A DNA stretch of 64,000 nucleotides. Origin: Neobacillus niacini. GTDB taxonomy: Bacteria; Bacillota; Bacilli; Bacillales; Cytobacillaceae. Below the pieces are notes generated by a model. The model had not been told where the DNA came from and searched no databases. It saw nothing but the letters and a program-made list of their open reading frames with translations. Location of the stretch: NCBI RefSeq assembly GCF_030817595.1, contig NZ_JAUSZN010000001.1:2736001-2800000 (forward strand), given 5' to 3'. Below, piece after piece: positions 1 through 10,696 of this stretch (its first letter is position 1; the number at the start of each line of letters is the position of its first letter). Both the position numbers and the translations under genes were made by a program.

Positions 1-719
1 ACACGAACGGATTCTTTTGTGCTGACATGGCAAACGTGATAATGGCACCCTGCTGCTTCTGCAAGCAGGACATCCCTTGCAATTTGAACAGATTCACAAA
101 CTGAGGGAATTCCATTTAATCCATTCCTTCTGGAAAAGGAACCCTCATGGACACAGCCTTTATTTATTAATGTGTCTTCTTCACAATGTGCCACAATAGC
201 CATGTTCGCTGCAGCTGCCTTCTTCATTGCTTTTAACATCATATCTGCAGATTGTACACCGACACCATCATCGGTAAATGCAAATGCTCCAGCATTTTTC
301 AACCCCTCAAAATCTGTTAAATCCCTTCCAAGCTGTCTAACCGTGATCGAAGCATAAGGTAAAACTCGGACACTTGCTGTTTCTTGTATTCTGTTTTGTA
401 CCCATTCCATTTGTTCGACTGAATCTGGAACAGGTCTTGTATTCGGCATTGCTGCTAGTGTTGTATAACCACCTCTAGCTGCTGCACGTGTACCAGTTGC
501 AATGGTTTCTTTCTTCTCGCCCCCTGGCTCACGAAGATGGACATGTAAATCGATAAATCCTGGAGAAACCAGCAATCCGTCCGCATTAATTTTTCGATCT
601 GTTTCTGCTTCTATTTCTTTAGCAATCTTTACAATTTTTCCATCTTCTATTAAAATATCGGCCTTTGTCTTTTCGCCGTTAAATGCTATGTAGCTGGCGT
701 TCTGAATAAGTAGTTTCAT
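1..719 (-). CDS. pyrC: Dihydroorotase, 3' part cut by window edge
   Basis: Third step of de novo pyrimidine synthesis: interconverts N-carbamoyl-aspartate and dihydroorotate in the cytosol. About 239 N-terminal residues are present; the C-terminus lies beyond position 1. The amidohydrolase metal motif [10 protein letters not shown] is at residues 57-66, with the two zinc-binding histidines H59 and H61. I chose the second of two close ATGs because AAGGAG lies nine bases before it and only three before the first. The gene overlaps the end of pyrB by 41 bases, so translation is probably coupled. Family call is firm; only the downstream half is unseen. Confidence 0.95.
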   Translation of the reverse strand, partial: MKLLIQNASYIAFNGEKTKADILIEDGKIVKIAKEIEAETDRKINADGLLVSPGFIDLHVHLREPGGEKKETIATGTRAAARGGYTTLAAMPNTRPVPDSVEQMEWVQNRIQETASVRVLPYASITVRQLGRDLTDFEGLKNAGAFAFTDDGVGVQSADMMLKAMKKAAAANMAIVAHCEEDTLINKGCVHEGSFSRRNGLNGIPSVCESVQIARDVLLAEAAGCHYHVCHVSTKESVR

Positions 720-1623
720 TTCCATACACTCCTTTTAAACTTTCTAGTGACCTCTTTAATACAGCCATTCTTACAAATACACCATTTTCCATTTGCTTGA
801 AGATTCTTGAACGTTTGCATTCTACTAAGCTATCAGATATCTCAACATTTCGATTTACTGGTGCTGGGTGCATAATGATACTGTGGGGCTTCATCATCTT
901 CTCTCTTTCTAATGTAAGCCCAAATTGTCTATGGTAATCCGCAGCTGTGTAGCTCCCCTTCTTTTGGTGCCGTTCATGCTGAACGCGCAGGAGCATAACC
1001 ACATCAGCCTCCACAATTGCCTCATCAATGGGTCTAAATCGTGCCGCACTTAGACTATGATGGTCAAACCATTCATTTGGTCCTGAGAAAATAACATCCG
1101 CACCTAATCTTGTCAGGGTATCTGCATTTGAACGTGCAACTCTGCTGTGCCTGATGTCACCAATAATGGCTATTTTCAAGCCTGTAAAAGTGCCAAACTC
1201 CTGATAGATGGTTAAAAGGTCTAAAAGAGACTGGGTAGGATGATGACCACAGCCATCTCCTCCATTAATGATCGGGATATTAATTTTTCCAACGAGTTCA
1301 TCAAAGTAACGATCTTGCCCATGGCGAATAACAACCGTGTTAACGCCAATTGATTCCAATGTTTTTACGGTATCGTAGAGTGTTTCTCCTTTTTGAACGC
1401 TGGAAGTTTGGACTTCAAATGGAATGACCTTTAGCCCTAATCTTCTCTCAGCCACTTCAAAACTCGATTTTGTTCTTGTACTTGCCTCGAAAAATAAGTT
1501 AGCAGAAAACATTTGTGCTTCTGGACTCCACTGCGCTCCATCAGCGAAGCGCTGCGCCTCTGTTAAAATTTGATAGATCTCTTCAACTTTAAGCTCGTTT
1601 GTGGTTAGCAAGTGATTTAACAT
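679..1623 (-). CDS. pyrB: Aspartate carbamoyltransferase catalytic subunit
   Basis: Condenses carbamoyl phosphate with aspartate, the committed step of pyrimidine synthesis. The protein is 314 residues from the chosen ATG. The carbamoyl-phosphate binding motif STRT is at residues 48-51, and the HPAPVNR stretch typical of the aspartate-binding half is near the C-terminus. A longer in-frame start 45 bases upstream would lie in the attenuator terminator and adds [10 protein letters not shown], so it is rejected. No pyrI regulatory subunit is present, as usual in Bacillus. The leader carries a PyrR attenuator, so expression should fall when UMP is plentiful. Confidence 0.97.
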   Translation of the reverse strand: MLNHLLTTNELKVEEIYQILTEAQRFADGAQWSPEAQMFSANLFFEASTRTKSSFEVAERRLGLKVIPFEVQTSSVQKGETLYDTVKTLESIGVNTVVIRHGQDRYFDELVGKINIPIINGGDGCGHHPTQSLLDLLTIYQEFGTFTGLKIAIIGDIRHSRVARSNADTLTRLGADVIFSGPNEWFDHHSLSAARFRPIDEAIVEADVVMLLRVQHERHQKKGSYTAADYHRQFGLTLEREKMMKPHSIIMHPAPVNRNVEISDSLVECKRSRIFKQMENGVFVRMAVLKRSLESLKGVYGNETTYSERQLHSI

Positions 1624-1644
1624 GCTATTCCCCCATCTCTTTTT

Positions 1645-1770
1645 TTTGTAAAAAAAGACCCTGACCATAAAAGATCAGGGTGCAATAAATCTTACCTAGT
1701 TCATGAATGTGCTGGCACATTACAATCACTCAGTATTACACCCTTATAGCCTCTCTGGACTAACTTTTAA
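1645..1770 (-). promoter_or_regulatory. PyrR-dependent attenuator between pyrP and pyrB
   Basis: On the minus strand the conserved PyrR binding-loop sequence AGTCCAGAGAGGCT is followed by a GC-rich hairpin (ACCCTGA...TCAGGGT) and a run of U. This is the anti-antiterminator plus terminator layout of Bacillus pyr attenuators. PyrR with UMP would stabilise the binding loop and let the terminator form. One of three such sites in this operon. Confidence 0.85.
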
Positions 1771-1784
1771 AAGGTTGATTATTC

Positions 1785-3095
1785 TTATGCAGTTTTTGGT
1801 TTATCTTTTTCTACTGTTTGTTCAAACATATCTTCACTTACTGGTTCTTTACCAGGAAGGATTAAGTGTAAAAGAACACCTGCTATTGCCGCTAATGCCA
1901 TTCCTTGAATTTGGAAGGATTCTGATACTTTTATAAACGCTCCGCCAATTCCAATGACAAGAATGACCGATGAAATCACCAAGTTGCGATTGTTACTAAA
2001 ATCAACTTTACTGTCAACGAGCATTCGTAACCCTGATGAAGCGATGATTCCAAAGAGCAGGATGGAAACACCGCCCATAACTGGAGTTGGGATTGTACTG
2101 ATTAATGCAGTTATTTTTCCGATAAATCCAAAGATCGTAGCGAGAACGGCCGCACCTGCAATGACATACACACTATATACTCGAGTTATTGCAAGGACAC
2201 CAATATTTTCACCATAGGTTGTTTTTGGCGGTCCGCCAATCAATGCCGAAATGATGGTTGCTGTTCCATCTCCCAAAATGGAGCGGTGTAAACCTGGTTC
2301 TTTAATGTAATCACGACCAACTACTTTACTAAGTACAAGCTGGTGACCGATATGTTCAGATAGTGTTACAATCGCAACTGGTACCATTAGAAGCGCTAAA
2401 TCCCAAGTTACTTTTACTTCGTAGGTTACGAACGGGATAATGAATTCTGGCATTTCAAACCAACTAGCTTCCAATACAGGTTTAAAATCAACAATTCCGA
2501 TTGCAAAAGAGTAAAGGTATCCAACTACTATACCTGCAAGGATTGGGATAATGCTCAATATCCCGCGCATGTAAATGGTACAAATAATGGTTGCTGCTAA
2601 GGTTACTAAAGCAGCGGAGAAATGAATCAGGCTGTATTCTCCTGCAGGATTATTCATTGCCATATTTACAGCAGTACCAGCAAGTGCTAATCCGATAACG
2701 ATGATCACTGGGCCGACTACAATCGGTGGAAGCAGATTCATAATCCATCGATGTCCTGCCTTACTAATGACTAAAGCGACTATTCCGTATACAAGACCTG
2801 CCATGAAGGAACCAATCATGGCACCACCTGGACCGGCTGTTGCTTTTGCAGCAATGACTGGAGCAATAAATGCAAAGGAAGAACCAAGATACGCTGGCAC
2901 CTGCCATTTTGTAATCATTAAAAAAGCGAGTGTGCCTAAACCACTTGATATTAATGCAATTGCTGGACTTAACCCAACAAGATATGGAACAAGAATCGTT
3001 GCCCCAAACATAGCGAATAAGTGTTGTAAGCTTAAAGTAAGCCATTGGGCAGGATTTGGTCTCTGATTTACGTCTAGGATGGGGTTGTTGTTCAT
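1785..3095 (-). CDS. pyrP: Uracil permease
   Basis: Membrane uracil:proton symporter of the NCS2 (nucleobase:cation symporter 2) family. The 436-residue protein is hydrophobic throughout, with about 12-14 predicted membrane segments, and has the family's QHLFAMFGAT segment near the N-terminus and GGPPKTTYGENIG in the middle. The start used follows GGAGG by eight bases; a longer reading would translate the attenuator hairpin. It lies between pyrR and pyrB, each junction carrying its own PyrR attenuator, as in B. subtilis. The C-terminal tail is charged and probably cytoplasmic. Confidence 0.96.
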   Translation of the reverse strand: MNNNPILDVNQRPNPAQWLTLSLQHLFAMFGATILVPYLVGLSPAIALISSGLGTLAFLMITKWQVPAYLGSSFAFIAPVIAAKATAGPGGAMIGSFMAGLVYGIVALVISKAGHRWIMNLLPPIVVGPVIIVIGLALAGTAVNMAMNNPAGEYSLIHFSAALVTLAATIICTIYMRGILSIIPILAGIVVGYLYSFAIGIVDFKPVLEASWFEMPEFIIPFVTYEVKVTWDLALLMVPVAIVTLSEHIGHQLVLSKVVGRDYIKEPGLHRSILGDGTATIISALIGGPPKTTYGENIGVLAITRVYSVYVIAGAAVLATIFGFIGKITALISTIPTPVMGGVSILLFGIIASSGLRMLVDSKVDFSNNRNLVISSVILVIGIGGAFIKVSESFQIQGMALAAIAGVLLHLILPGKEPVSEDMFEQTVEKDKPKTA

Positions 3096-3142
3096 TTTCT
3101 TCTCCTCCACAATATTTCTATTATTATGTCTGTGTTTTCTAA

Positions 3143-3250
3143 TAAAAAAACCCTCTTTGTCCATGAGTGTACAAAGAGGGTATGGAATTGCCAGTTTAGC
3201 TTAAATGAAGCAAGGCATACTCCCCTTTGTCAGCCTCACAGGACTGCAAT
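3143..3250 (-). promoter_or_regulatory. PyrR-dependent attenuator between pyrR and pyrP
   Basis: The minus strand reads GCAGTCCTGTGAGGCTGACA, a PyrR binding loop with one change from the usual CCAGAGAGG core. It is followed by the hairpin CCCTCTTTGT...ACAAAGAGGG and seven U. The terminator is strong and the loop conserved, so I read it as the second attenuator of the operon. Confidence 0.85.
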
Positions 3251-3264
3251 TAAAGGGTTACTAT

Positions 3265-3807
<543 letters not shown>

Positions 3808-3829
3808 TTATCTCACCCGCCTGATATAA

Positions 3830-3940
3830 TAAAAAAACCTCTCACGCTTTCGAGGTGAGAGGTACAAGAGTTTTAGGTAAGGGCATAGGTATCCCAACCA
3901 AATTATCCGTTCCTTCTCAGCCTCACTGGACTGATTTAAA
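3830..3940 (-). promoter_or_regulatory. PyrR-dependent attenuator in the pyrR leader
   Basis: The minus strand contains CAGTCCAGTGAGGCTGAGAA, a close match to the B. subtilis PyrR binding loop, followed by the hairpin CCTCTCACC...GCGTGAGAGG and seven U. It sits between the operon promoter and the pyrR start, the position of the first pyr attenuator in Bacillus. Confidence 0.88.
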
Positions 3941-3959
3941 GGCATATTCAACTGTTGTT

Positions 3960-3988
3960 ATCGTACTTTAATTCGACAAATATGTCAA
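3960..3988 (-). promoter_or_regulatory. Sigma-A promoter of the pyr operon
   Basis: On the minus strand a perfect -35 TTGACA is separated by 17 bases from TACGAT, a four-of-six match to the -10 consensus. The -35 overlaps the stop codon of the upstream rluD-like gene. It lies just before the pyrR attenuator, which fits the pyr operon start. Confidence 0.7.
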
Positions 3989-4896
3989 CGATTATTTCGC
4001 AATTGTTCTAATAACTCTTCAAATTCCTTTGGCAGCGGCGCTTCGAATTCTAGGTATTCGTTGGTTCTAGGGTGGTTAAATCCAAGGATGCCCGCATGTA
4101 ATGCTTGTCCATTAATATCCAATGTTTTCTTTGGACCATACTTTGGGTCACCTGCGAGCGGATAGCCAATGTATTTCATATGAACTCGAATTTGGTGAGT
4201 CCTTCCTGTCTCCAATTGACACTCCACAAACGTAAAATCCTTAAACCGTTCAATCACGTGGAAATGAGTAACAGCATGCTTACCATTATCAACCACAGTC
4301 ATACTCTGGCGTTCTTTTGTATCTCTTCCAAGCGGCGCATCGATCGTTCCAAAATCGTGCGGAATTACTCCATGAACAATTGCTCTATATTTCCGAGTGA
4401 CTGTTTTTTCCACCAACTGATTTACAAGCTTTTCATGGGCCATATCATTTTTAGCCACCATTAAAAGACCAGACGTGTCCTTATCAATCCGATGAACGAT
4501 TCCGGGTCTTAATACACCATTTATTCCTGATAAATCCTTACAATGGGCCATTAATCCATTAACAAGTGTTCCGGTTAAATGCCCGGGTGCTGGGTGAACC
4601 ACCATCCCGCTTGGTTTATTAACCACCAAAACATCTTTATCTTCGAAATAAATATCTAAATCCATCTCTTCCGGAATGACATCAAGTAATTCTGGATCTG
4701 GAATCGTTATCTCAATTTCATCATTCATACTACATTTGTAATTCGTTTTAATTTTTTGTCCATTTACCAGGACATTTCCTTCTTTAATCCATTGTTGAAC
4801 CTGAGTTCTTGACCATTCTTCATCTAAAGTTGAAATAACTTTATCAATTCGGTCTCCCTTTTGTTGTTCAAGAATGGTGTGTACCATTTTCTCCAT
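3985..4896 (-). CDS. rluD: RluD-family 23S rRNA pseudouridine synthase (YlyB)
   Basis: Isomerises uridines in RNA to pseudouridine; RluD-type members act on helix 69 of 23S rRNA, though the exact target here is inferred. The 303-residue protein has an N-terminal S4 RNA-binding domain (about residues 14-70) and the catalytic motif HRIDKDTSG with Asp138. The start is the ATG seven bases after AAAGGAG; an upstream in-frame ATG would extend it by ten residues without its own ribosome site. It overlaps lspA by 29 bases, the same lspA-ylyB order as B. subtilis. Confidence 0.93.
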   Translation of the reverse strand: MEKMVHTILEQQKGDRIDKVISTLDEEWSRTQVQQWIKEGNVLVNGQKIKTNYKCSMNDEIEITIPDPELLDVIPEEMDLDIYFEDKDVLVVNKPSGMVVHPAPGHLTGTLVNGLMAHCKDLSGINGVLRPGIVHRIDKDTSGLLMVAKNDMAHEKLVNQLVEKTVTRKYRAIVHGVIPHDFGTIDAPLGRDTKERQSMTVVDNGKHAVTHFHVIERFKDFTFVECQLETGRTHQIRVHMKYIGYPLAGDPKYGPKKTLDINGQALHAGILGFNHPRTNEYLEFEAPLPKEFEELLEQLRNNR

Positions 4897-5380
4897 ATGA
4901 TTTCTCCTTTGTTTCACGCTCATCACGCAGCATTTGAATCAATAATAATACTACGCCAATGACTAAAGCCGAATCCGCAATATTAAAAACTGGGAAGTTA
5001 TAATTGAAAATATACGTATGAATAAAATCAACAACTTCTTTCCGAAGCAAGCGGTCGATAAAATTACCGATGGCACCACCCAGCATAAATGCTAAAGACA
5101 CACCTAACAGCCACTTACCTTTTGCTTCTTTTTGAATGTAATAAATGATCGCAATGATTACTATAGCCGTAATCACATAGAAGAACCACATCTGTCCTTG
5201 TAATATCCCCCATGCTGCCCCTCGATTTCGGTGAGAGGTAATATACAAAAAGTCCTGAATAATTGGGATACTTTCACCAAGATACATTTTTGTGACAATT
5301 AGCCATTTCGTCACTTGGTCCAATAAAATAATAAAAATTGCGATTAAATAATAAAACACTAAGGAATACCCCCATCTCAC
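4868..5380 (-). CDS. lspA: Lipoprotein signal peptidase II
   Basis: Aspartic membrane protease that removes signal peptides from diacylglyceryl-modified prolipoproteins. Four membrane segments are visible, and both catalytic aspartates are in conserved contexts, GNFIDR and FNIADSAL. The start is uncertain. The GTG used here has AAGGAG 12 bases upstream; a second in-frame GTG seven codons later (position 5359) has GGGGGT eight bases upstream and aligns better with the N-terminus of B. subtilis LspA. CtaC in this window, with an LSGC lipobox, would be one of its substrates. Confidence 0.95.
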   Translation of the reverse strand: MRWGYSLVFYYLIAIFIILLDQVTKWLIVTKMYLGESIPIIQDFLYITSHRNRGAAWGILQGQMWFFYVITAIVIIAIIYYIQKEAKGKWLLGVSLAFMLGGAIGNFIDRLLRKEVVDFIHTYIFNYNFPVFNIADSALVIGVVLLLIQMLRDERETKEKSYGENGTHHS

Positions 5381-5438
5381 ACGTTGACTTTACTCCTTAG
5401 CATTTTAGCATAATCTTCAGAGAAACAACAATGTAACG

Positions 5439-5735
5439 TTAGAAAATGGAGGAATTAATTGGTTTCCGATAAAAATGCTCCAAAATCTCTGAATCTCTAG
5501 AGGTCTTAATCGTCGGCATAATTTTCAAAAGATATTCGGGTATCGGTTCCCCTGACGTTTCACATTGTCCAAAATTACCTTCTTCTAACTTTTGAATCGC
5601 AGTTGTAATATCCTCTAATTCGTCCTCTAAAACAGTGACGATCCATTCATTTTTCTGCTTATTTCTCAATGATCTTACTATTTCTAATTGTGTTTTACGG
5701 AGTTCCCAAAACAGCTCTTCCTGCATTGCATTCAT
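5439..5735 (-). CDS. ylyA: YlyA, DksA/TraR-like RNA polymerase-binding protein
   Basis: Short 98-residue protein with an N-terminal helical, coiled-coil-prone half and a C-terminal remnant of a TraR/DksA zinc finger. The GQCETSGEPIPEYLL segment keeps the SGEPIP signature, but only one cysteine remains, so zinc binding is unlikely. In B. subtilis the gene at this exact place, between ileS and lspA, is ylyA, reported to bind RNA polymerase and favour forespore sigma-G genes for germination. Function here is taken from that synteny and similarity. GGAGG lies directly before the ATG. Confidence 0.82.
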   Translation of the reverse strand: MNAMQEELFWELRKTQLEIVRSLRNKQKNEWIVTVLEDELEDITTAIQKLEEGNFGQCETSGEPIPEYLLKIMPTIKTSRDSEILEHFYRKPINSSIF

Positions 5736-5848
5736 AGTTGTAACCTCCGTTATGTCGTTTCTTATATTATCTCCCTACAAATTTAGCTGACCCGGGAAAA
5801 CATTTGACATCAACAACAACAATTAACGAAAAAGGGTAAAAAATGAAA

Positions 5849-5877
5849 AAACCCCATAAATTAATGGGGTTTTTTGC
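5849..5877 (-). terminator. Rho-independent terminator after ileS
   Basis: Minus-strand hairpin AACCCCATTAATTTATGGGGTT followed by five U, immediately after the ileS stop. The sequence is nearly symmetrical and could also stop plus-strand transcription. Confidence 0.85.
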
Positions 5878-8649
5878 TTATGCTAAGTGTGTATAGTTTT
5901 CTTTTACTACTTCTGCACATCGTGGGCAAAGTGTCGGATGTTCTGAGTCTTTACCAACTTCAGGGGTCACAACCCAGCAGCGTTCACATGTTTCACCTTC
6001 TGCTTTGGTGACAACTATAGCAGCTGTATCCAATTTAATTGCATTTTCAGGTGCTTGATCATAGCTTCCTGCGACTTCAAAACCAGAGATGATAAACAAT
6101 TGCTGTACATTCTCCAGAATTGAGTCTAACAAGTTTTTCGTATTCTCATTCACATATAAAGAAACCTTTGCTGTTAATGATTTACCAATAACCTTTTGAT
6201 TTCTTGCTTCTTCTAGCGCTTTTAATACATCATCGCGAAGCTTCATAAAAGAGGTCCATTTTTCTTCCAAAGCATTTGCATTATCAAGCTCCTGATATAC
6301 AGGCATATCCGTTAGTTGTACGCTTTCCTCTGTAACTGCTGGAATGAACTTCCAAACTTCATCTGCAGTATGAGGAAGAATTGGCGTAACTAACTTGGTT
6401 AATGCAACTAAAGCATCGTAAAGAACCGTTTGAATCGCACGTCGCTCAGTGTTGTTAACTGACTCAATATAAAGAACATCCTTAGCAAAATCAAGATAGA
6501 ATGCACTTAAATCAAGGGTACAGAAATTGTTAACCGCATGATAAATTCCCGCAAACTCGTAATTCTCATAAGCATTTAAGGAATATTTGATCAGCTTGTT
6601 TAATTTTACGAGCATAAATTGATCCACTTCACGAAGGTTTTCATATGAAACGCGATCACTTGCTGGATTAAAGTCTGCCAAGTTACCAAGCAAGAAACGG
6701 AAGGTGTTACGGATTTTTCGATAAACCTCTGCAACCTGTTTCAAAATAGCATCGGATACACGAACATCTGCCTGATAATCAACAGAAGCGACCCAAAGCC
6801 TTAGAATATCTGCTCCTAATTGTTTCATTACCTTTTCAGGAACGACAACATTTCCTAATGATTTACTCATTTTCCTGCCTTCACCGTCCAGAGCAAATCC
6901 GTGGCTAAGTACACCTTTATAAGGAGCTTTCCCTGTTACCGCAACAGCAGTTGAAAGTGAAGAGTTAAACCAACCGCGGTATTGATCCGAACCTTCTAGA
7001 TATAAATCTGCAGGACGTACTAAGTCTTCTCTTTCTAATAGCACAGCTTGATGTGATGAACCTGAATCGAACCAAACGTCCATGATATCTGTTTCTTTTG
7101 TAAACACGCCATTAGGGCTTCCTGGATGTGTAAAGCCTTCCGGAAGAAGGTCTTTTGCTTCGCGCTCAAACCAAATATTTGAGCCGAATTCCCGGAACAA
7201 ACCTGAAACATGTTCAATTGTTTCATCCGTAATGATTTCTTCTCCATTTTCGGCATAAAACACTGGAATTGGAACTCCCCACACACGTTGGCGAGAGATA
7301 CACCAATCGCCGCGGTCACGGACCATATTAAATAGTCGTGTTTCACCCCATGCTGGTACCCACTTTGTTTCTTTAACTGCTTCAAGCAGATCGTCTCGGA
7401 AATCTTTTATCGATGCGAACCATTGTGCTGTAGCTCTAAAGATTACAGGCTTTTTAGTTCTCCAATCATGCGGGTAAGAGTGAGTAATAAACGAAAGCTT
7501 TAAGAGAGCCCCTGCTTCCTCTAAGGCTTCTGCTATAGGCTTATTTGCATTATCGTAGAATAATCCTTCGAAACCAGTTGCTTCACTTGTCATTACACCT
7601 TTATCATCTACTGGGCAAAGTACTTCAAGTCCATACTTTTGACCAACATAGAAGTCATCCTCACCGTGTCCTGGAGCTGTATGAACGCAGCCTGTTCCAG
7701 CATCTGTTGTGACATGTTCACCCAGCATTACTAAGGAGTCACGTTCATATAATGGATGTGCTGCAAGGATATTCTCCAGTTCATTTCCTTTTACCTTTTG
7801 AACAACAGTCACATCTTCCCAGCCAATTTCCTTTGTTACTGCTTCTAGAAGAGCCTCCGCCACTAAATATTTGTTTCCATTGGTTTCAACGACCACATAG
7901 GTTAGGTCGGGATGAACTGAAATTCCTAGGTTAGCAGGAATCGTCCAAGGTGTAGTCGTCCAGATGACAATTTGGACGTCCGTATCAAGAACACCTTTTC
8001 CATCTTTTACTTTAAAACCAACATAAATCGAAGGTGACTTTTTATCTTGATATTCAATTTCAGCTTCAGCAAGAGCGGATTCACTTGACGGGGACCAATA
8101 TACTGGCTTAAGACCTTTATAAATATAGCCCTTCTTCGCCATTTCTCCAAAGACTTTAATCTGCTGTGCCTCATATTCAGGCTTTAGTGTGATATATGGG
8201 TTTTCCCAATCACCACGTACACCGATTCGTTTAAATTGTTCACGTTGATTGCTTACTTGTTCAAGGGCATATTTAGTACAAAGTTGACGGAATTCAGCTA
8301 CGGTCATCTCTTTACGCTTTACTCCCTTATTTGTTAACGCCTGCTCGATTGGCAAACCATGTGTATCCCAGCCTGGAACATATGGCGCATTAAAGCCACT
8401 CATCGATTTAAAGCGAACAATCATGTCTTTTAATACTTTGTTTAGGGCGTGACCCATATGAATATCGCCATTTGCATATGGAGGTCCATCATGGAGTACA
8501 AACATTGGACGTCCTGCAGTACGCTCCTGAACTTTTTTGTAAATATTCATTTCTTCCCACTTGGCCTGAATTTCAGGTTCTCTTTGCGGAAGATTGCCAC
8601 GCATTGGAAACTCAGTTTTTGGCATTAATAACGTATCTTTGTATTCCAT
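5878..8649 (-). CDS. ileS: Isoleucyl-tRNA synthetase
   Basis: Charges tRNA-Ile in the cytosol with ATP. The 923-residue length matches Bacillus IleS. The class I signature appears as [11 protein letters not shown] near residue 65 and KMSKS near residue 595. The C-terminal zinc module CERCW...CPRC is intact, which marks this as the ordinary bacterial rather than mupirocin-resistant type. The editing (CP1) domain lies between. Transcription passes through an Ile T-box leader with its own promoter, so expression should rise when uncharged tRNA-Ile builds up. Confidence 0.98.
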   Translation of the reverse strand: MEYKDTLLMPKTEFPMRGNLPQREPEIQAKWEEMNIYKKVQERTAGRPMFVLHDGPPYANGDIHMGHALNKVLKDMIVRFKSMSGFNAPYVPGWDTHGLPIEQALTNKGVKRKEMTVAEFRQLCTKYALEQVSNQREQFKRIGVRGDWENPYITLKPEYEAQQIKVFGEMAKKGYIYKGLKPVYWSPSSESALAEAEIEYQDKKSPSIYVGFKVKDGKGVLDTDVQIVIWTTTPWTIPANLGISVHPDLTYVVVETNGNKYLVAEALLEAVTKEIGWEDVTVVQKVKGNELENILAAHPLYERDSLVMLGEHVTTDAGTGCVHTAPGHGEDDFYVGQKYGLEVLCPVDDKGVMTSEATGFEGLFYDNANKPIAEALEEAGALLKLSFITHSYPHDWRTKKPVIFRATAQWFASIKDFRDDLLEAVKETKWVPAWGETRLFNMVRDRGDWCISRQRVWGVPIPVFYAENGEEIITDETIEHVSGLFREFGSNIWFEREAKDLLPEGFTHPGSPNGVFTKETDIMDVWFDSGSSHQAVLLEREDLVRPADLYLEGSDQYRGWFNSSLSTAVAVTGKAPYKGVLSHGFALDGEGRKMSKSLGNVVVPEKVMKQLGADILRLWVASVDYQADVRVSDAILKQVAEVYRKIRNTFRFLLGNLADFNPASDRVSYENLREVDQFMLVKLNKLIKYSLNAYENYEFAGIYHAVNNFCTLDLSAFYLDFAKDVLYIESVNNTERRAIQTVLYDALVALTKLVTPILPHTADEVWKFIPAVTEESVQLTDMPVYQELDNANALEEKWTSFMKLRDDVLKALEEARNQKVIGKSLTAKVSLYVNENTKNLLDSILENVQQLFIISGFEVAGSYDQAPENAIKLDTAAIVVTKAEGETCERCWVVTPEVGKDSEHPTLCPRCAEVVKENYTHLA

Positions 8650-8700
8650 TTTCTAATTCCTCCTGTACATACTCATCATAAACAGAATTGCCAATAGACA

Positions 8701-8983
8701 AATAAAAAAACCCTCTCATCCCATAAAAGGGACGAGAAGGTTTTATTCCCGCGGTACCACCCTGATAAATAGTACAAATGTGTACTATCCTCTTTAAGAT
8801 TCGTAACGTGAATAACCCGCCATAACTTACTCTTCTATATATATGAGTTTCAGTCTGGGACTCAAGGGTGATTTTCCAATTTCTCACTTTTTCCAGGCTT
8901 CCACCCTCCCTGGCTCGCTATCAAAAGTTTTTGAAAAATTGTACTGTCCCTCTCACTGTCATTACCATTCTTTATTTACCTGT
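8701..8983 (-). promoter_or_regulatory. T-box leader (tRNA-Ile-sensing) of ileS
   Basis: The 15-base T-box core AGGGTGGTACCGCGG is at 8749-8763, followed by a terminator hairpin (ACCTTCTCGTCCC...GGGATGAGAGGGT) and a U run. Upstream, the specifier loop reads ATC ACC CTTGAGT; the ATC codon (8870-8872) is isoleucine and matches the gene. Uncharged tRNA-Ile would pair with the T-box and stop the terminator from forming. Confidence 0.93.
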
Positions 8984-8989
8984 TAAAAA

Positions 8990-9019
8990 ATTATATGCGA
9001 AATAATACCAGTTCGTCAA
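8990..9019 (-). promoter_or_regulatory. Sigma-A promoter of ileS
   Basis: Minus-strand TTGACG, 18-base spacer, then a perfect TATAAT. The -35 overlaps the stop codon of divIVA. The predicted start falls at about 8983, giving a leader of the length expected for a T-box. Confidence 0.78.
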
Positions 9020-9531
9020 GCTAAGGAATCTTCTTCTTCGTGGATTTTTAATTCTGTAGCATCCACTTCATATTCTAATAGATGATCCCAATCGTCGGTA
9101 TTAAGCATATCTAACTGAGCTTCAATCAACATTTTAAAACGTGTACGGAATACTTTTGATTGCTTCTTCAAATCCTCGATCTCAAGAGCAATTTTTCTTG
9201 CTTTTGAAAGCGACTCATTGACAATACGGTCCGCATTCTTTTCTGCTTCCTTTATAATAAGCTTGGCTTCTTTTTGAGCATTTCGTTTTACATCTTCACC
9301 AGCTTCTTGAGCAATTATAATTGACTTGTTTAACGTTTCTTCAATATTAACAAAATGACCCAGACGGTCCTTCATTTCATTTAAACGTTCTTCTATTTCT
9401 TTCTTTTCACGTAGGACTAGTTCATAATCCTTAATGACTTGGTCTAAAAATTCATTTACCTCGTCTTCATCGTAACCACGAAAACCTTTATTAAATTCTT
9501 TATTGTGAATATCTAACGGCGTTAACGGCAT
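9016..9531 (-). CDS. divIVA: Septum and pole-site determinant DivIVA
   Basis: Coiled-coil scaffold that senses negative membrane curvature, and recruits MinJ/MinCD and, in sporulation, chromosome-anchoring proteins. The 171-residue protein begins MPLTPLDIHNKEF, the family lipid-binding head, then GYDEDEVNEFLDQV. The rest (about 30-140) is almost pure coiled coil rich in E, K and R. The acidic C-terminal tail is variable in the family. GGAGGTGGCATC precedes the ATG. A separate promoter lies just upstream, so it can be made independently of ylmH. Confidence 0.96.
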   Translation of the reverse strand: MPLTPLDIHNKEFNKGFRGYDEDEVNEFLDQVIKDYELVLREKKEIEERLNEMKDRLGHFVNIEETLNKSIIIAQEAGEDVKRNAQKEAKLIIKEAEKNADRIVNESLSKARKIALEIEDLKKQSKVFRTRFKMLIEAQLDMLNTDDWDHLLEYEVDATELKIHEEEDSLA

Positions 9532-9563
9532 GATGCCACCTCCAAGAATCTATCTTCTGTATG

Positions 9564-9592
9564 TATATAGTGTATAAACTAATATTCGACAA
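9564..9592 (-). promoter_or_regulatory. Sigma-A promoter of divIVA
   Basis: Minus-strand TTGTCG, 17-base spacer, TATATA. It sits 33 bases before the divIVA start codon in the ylmH-divIVA gap. Good spacing, one or two mismatches in each box. Confidence 0.6.
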
Positions 9593-9621
9593 TGTTTTCG
9601 GAAATCCTGCTAAATATAAAA

Positions 9622-10395
9622 TTATTTTTGCTTTCCTACGACGATTCGCCATTTATCTTTTTTTGTTCTTCCTTCAATGGACAAAATTTTCACTCTGCCA
9701 TGTCCTCTAACGGACAATAAATCACCTTCTGCACATTCAAAAGAAACATTTTCTATAGATGTCCAGTTTACTTTTACTAACCCCTGTTGGATAAAGAGCT
9801 GTGATTTTTGTCTAGAGATATTATGAACACTTGAAATAATCGTATCGAGCCTTAAGGAGGAAACTGTTGTGACCTGCTCTGCCCATAAATCATCAGTCGT
9901 TATGGCTTCATCCAGGGACAGCTCGTTTAATCGTATAGAAGCTTTGCCAATCGATTCTAAATTATTCTTAATATAATCACTGATTTCTGCAGCAGTAAAA
10001 AACTGCACTCGTCCATCTTTCATCAATATGTCACCAAATTTCCCTCGTTTTAATCCAAGGGACATGAGTGAACCTAGAACTTGGGGATGTTCGATCGAAA
10101 CAAATTTAATAGGATAGTCGATTTCAATGAGATTAATTTGAAATTCATCTTCAGCTGGCATCAGGTAATCTGGCATGATTAATGCTCTTTTTCTTTCACT
10201 GGCTGAAATCCCGCCAAAAAGCTGGTACTTTATATTTCCATTCTCACCTATTAAGACTTTTAAAATATGCTGCTCTCTCGGATCAAGAAAATCGGTCAGC
10301 TTTGCTGTATAACTGGAATCAACATAATCTTTCCAATGTAATACTTGATCAATAAATTCCCGTTCCTCCGGGCGAAAATGCTGATAAATATTCAT
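9622..10395 (-). CDS. ylmH: YlmH, S4-domain RNA-binding protein
   Basis: The 257-residue protein has an N-terminal YlmH domain and a C-terminal S4 RNA-binding domain (about residues 180-240, DTIISSVHNISRQKSQLFI). B. subtilis YlmH is reported to bind stalled 50S-peptidyl-tRNA complexes in ribosome quality control, overlapping in function with RqcP; the role here rests on that homology. Early work linked the operon to division, and it lies between ylmG and divIVA as in other Bacilli. Start at ATG after AAGGAG. Confidence 0.93.
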   Translation of the reverse strand: MNIYQHFRPEEREFIDQVLHWKDYVDSSYTAKLTDFLDPREQHILKVLIGENGNIKYQLFGGISASERKRALIMPDYLMPAEDEFQINLIEIDYPIKFVSIEHPQVLGSLMSLGLKRGKFGDILMKDGRVQFFTAAEISDYIKNNLESIGKASIRLNELSLDEAITTDDLWAEQVTTVSSLRLDTIISSVHNISRQKSQLFIQQGLVKVNWTSIENVSFECAEGDLLSVRGHGRVKILSIEGRTKKDKWRIVVGKQK

Positions 10396-10426
10396 GTTTA
10401 ACTCCTTACAGACCGGATAGGTTAAA

Positions 10427-10690
10427 TTAAGAAATTAAGTTTTGTAAAACTATTAAGCCATTCGGGGCAAAAGATAAAACAAAGAAAGCTGCTAAGGGAG
10501 AAAGATCCATCATGCCAAGAGGTGGAATGATTTTTCTAAAGGGTTCTAGAAATGGCTCACATAATTTACCAAGGATAGCGCCAATCTGAGAGTCCTTCAT
10601 ATTTGGAAACCAAGATAAAAGGATATAGATGATCAGCATCCATTTATATATTCCAAGTAATTGGATCAAAACGTTAAAAATAATATCCAT
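10427..10690 (-). CDS. ylmG: YggT-family membrane protein YlmG
   Basis: Small 87-residue protein with two membrane segments separated by the conserved loop LGKLCEPFLEPFRKIIPPLG, diagnostic of the YggT family. Relatives affect septum and nucleoid organisation in cyanobacteria and chloroplasts; no exact biochemical role is established. It is packed between sepF (six bases upstream) and ylmH, part of the conserved ylm block. Confidence 0.93.
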   Translation of the reverse strand: MDIIFNVLIQLLGIYKWMLIIYILLSWFPNMKDSQIGAILGKLCEPFLEPFRKIIPPLGMMDLSPLAAFFVLSFAPNGLIVLQNLIS

Positions 10691-10696
10691 TTCTTT

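Noticed and set aside
8612..8887. 91-codon frame in the ileS leader
   Set aside because: It reads through the T-box and its terminator; the leader RNA explains the sequence.
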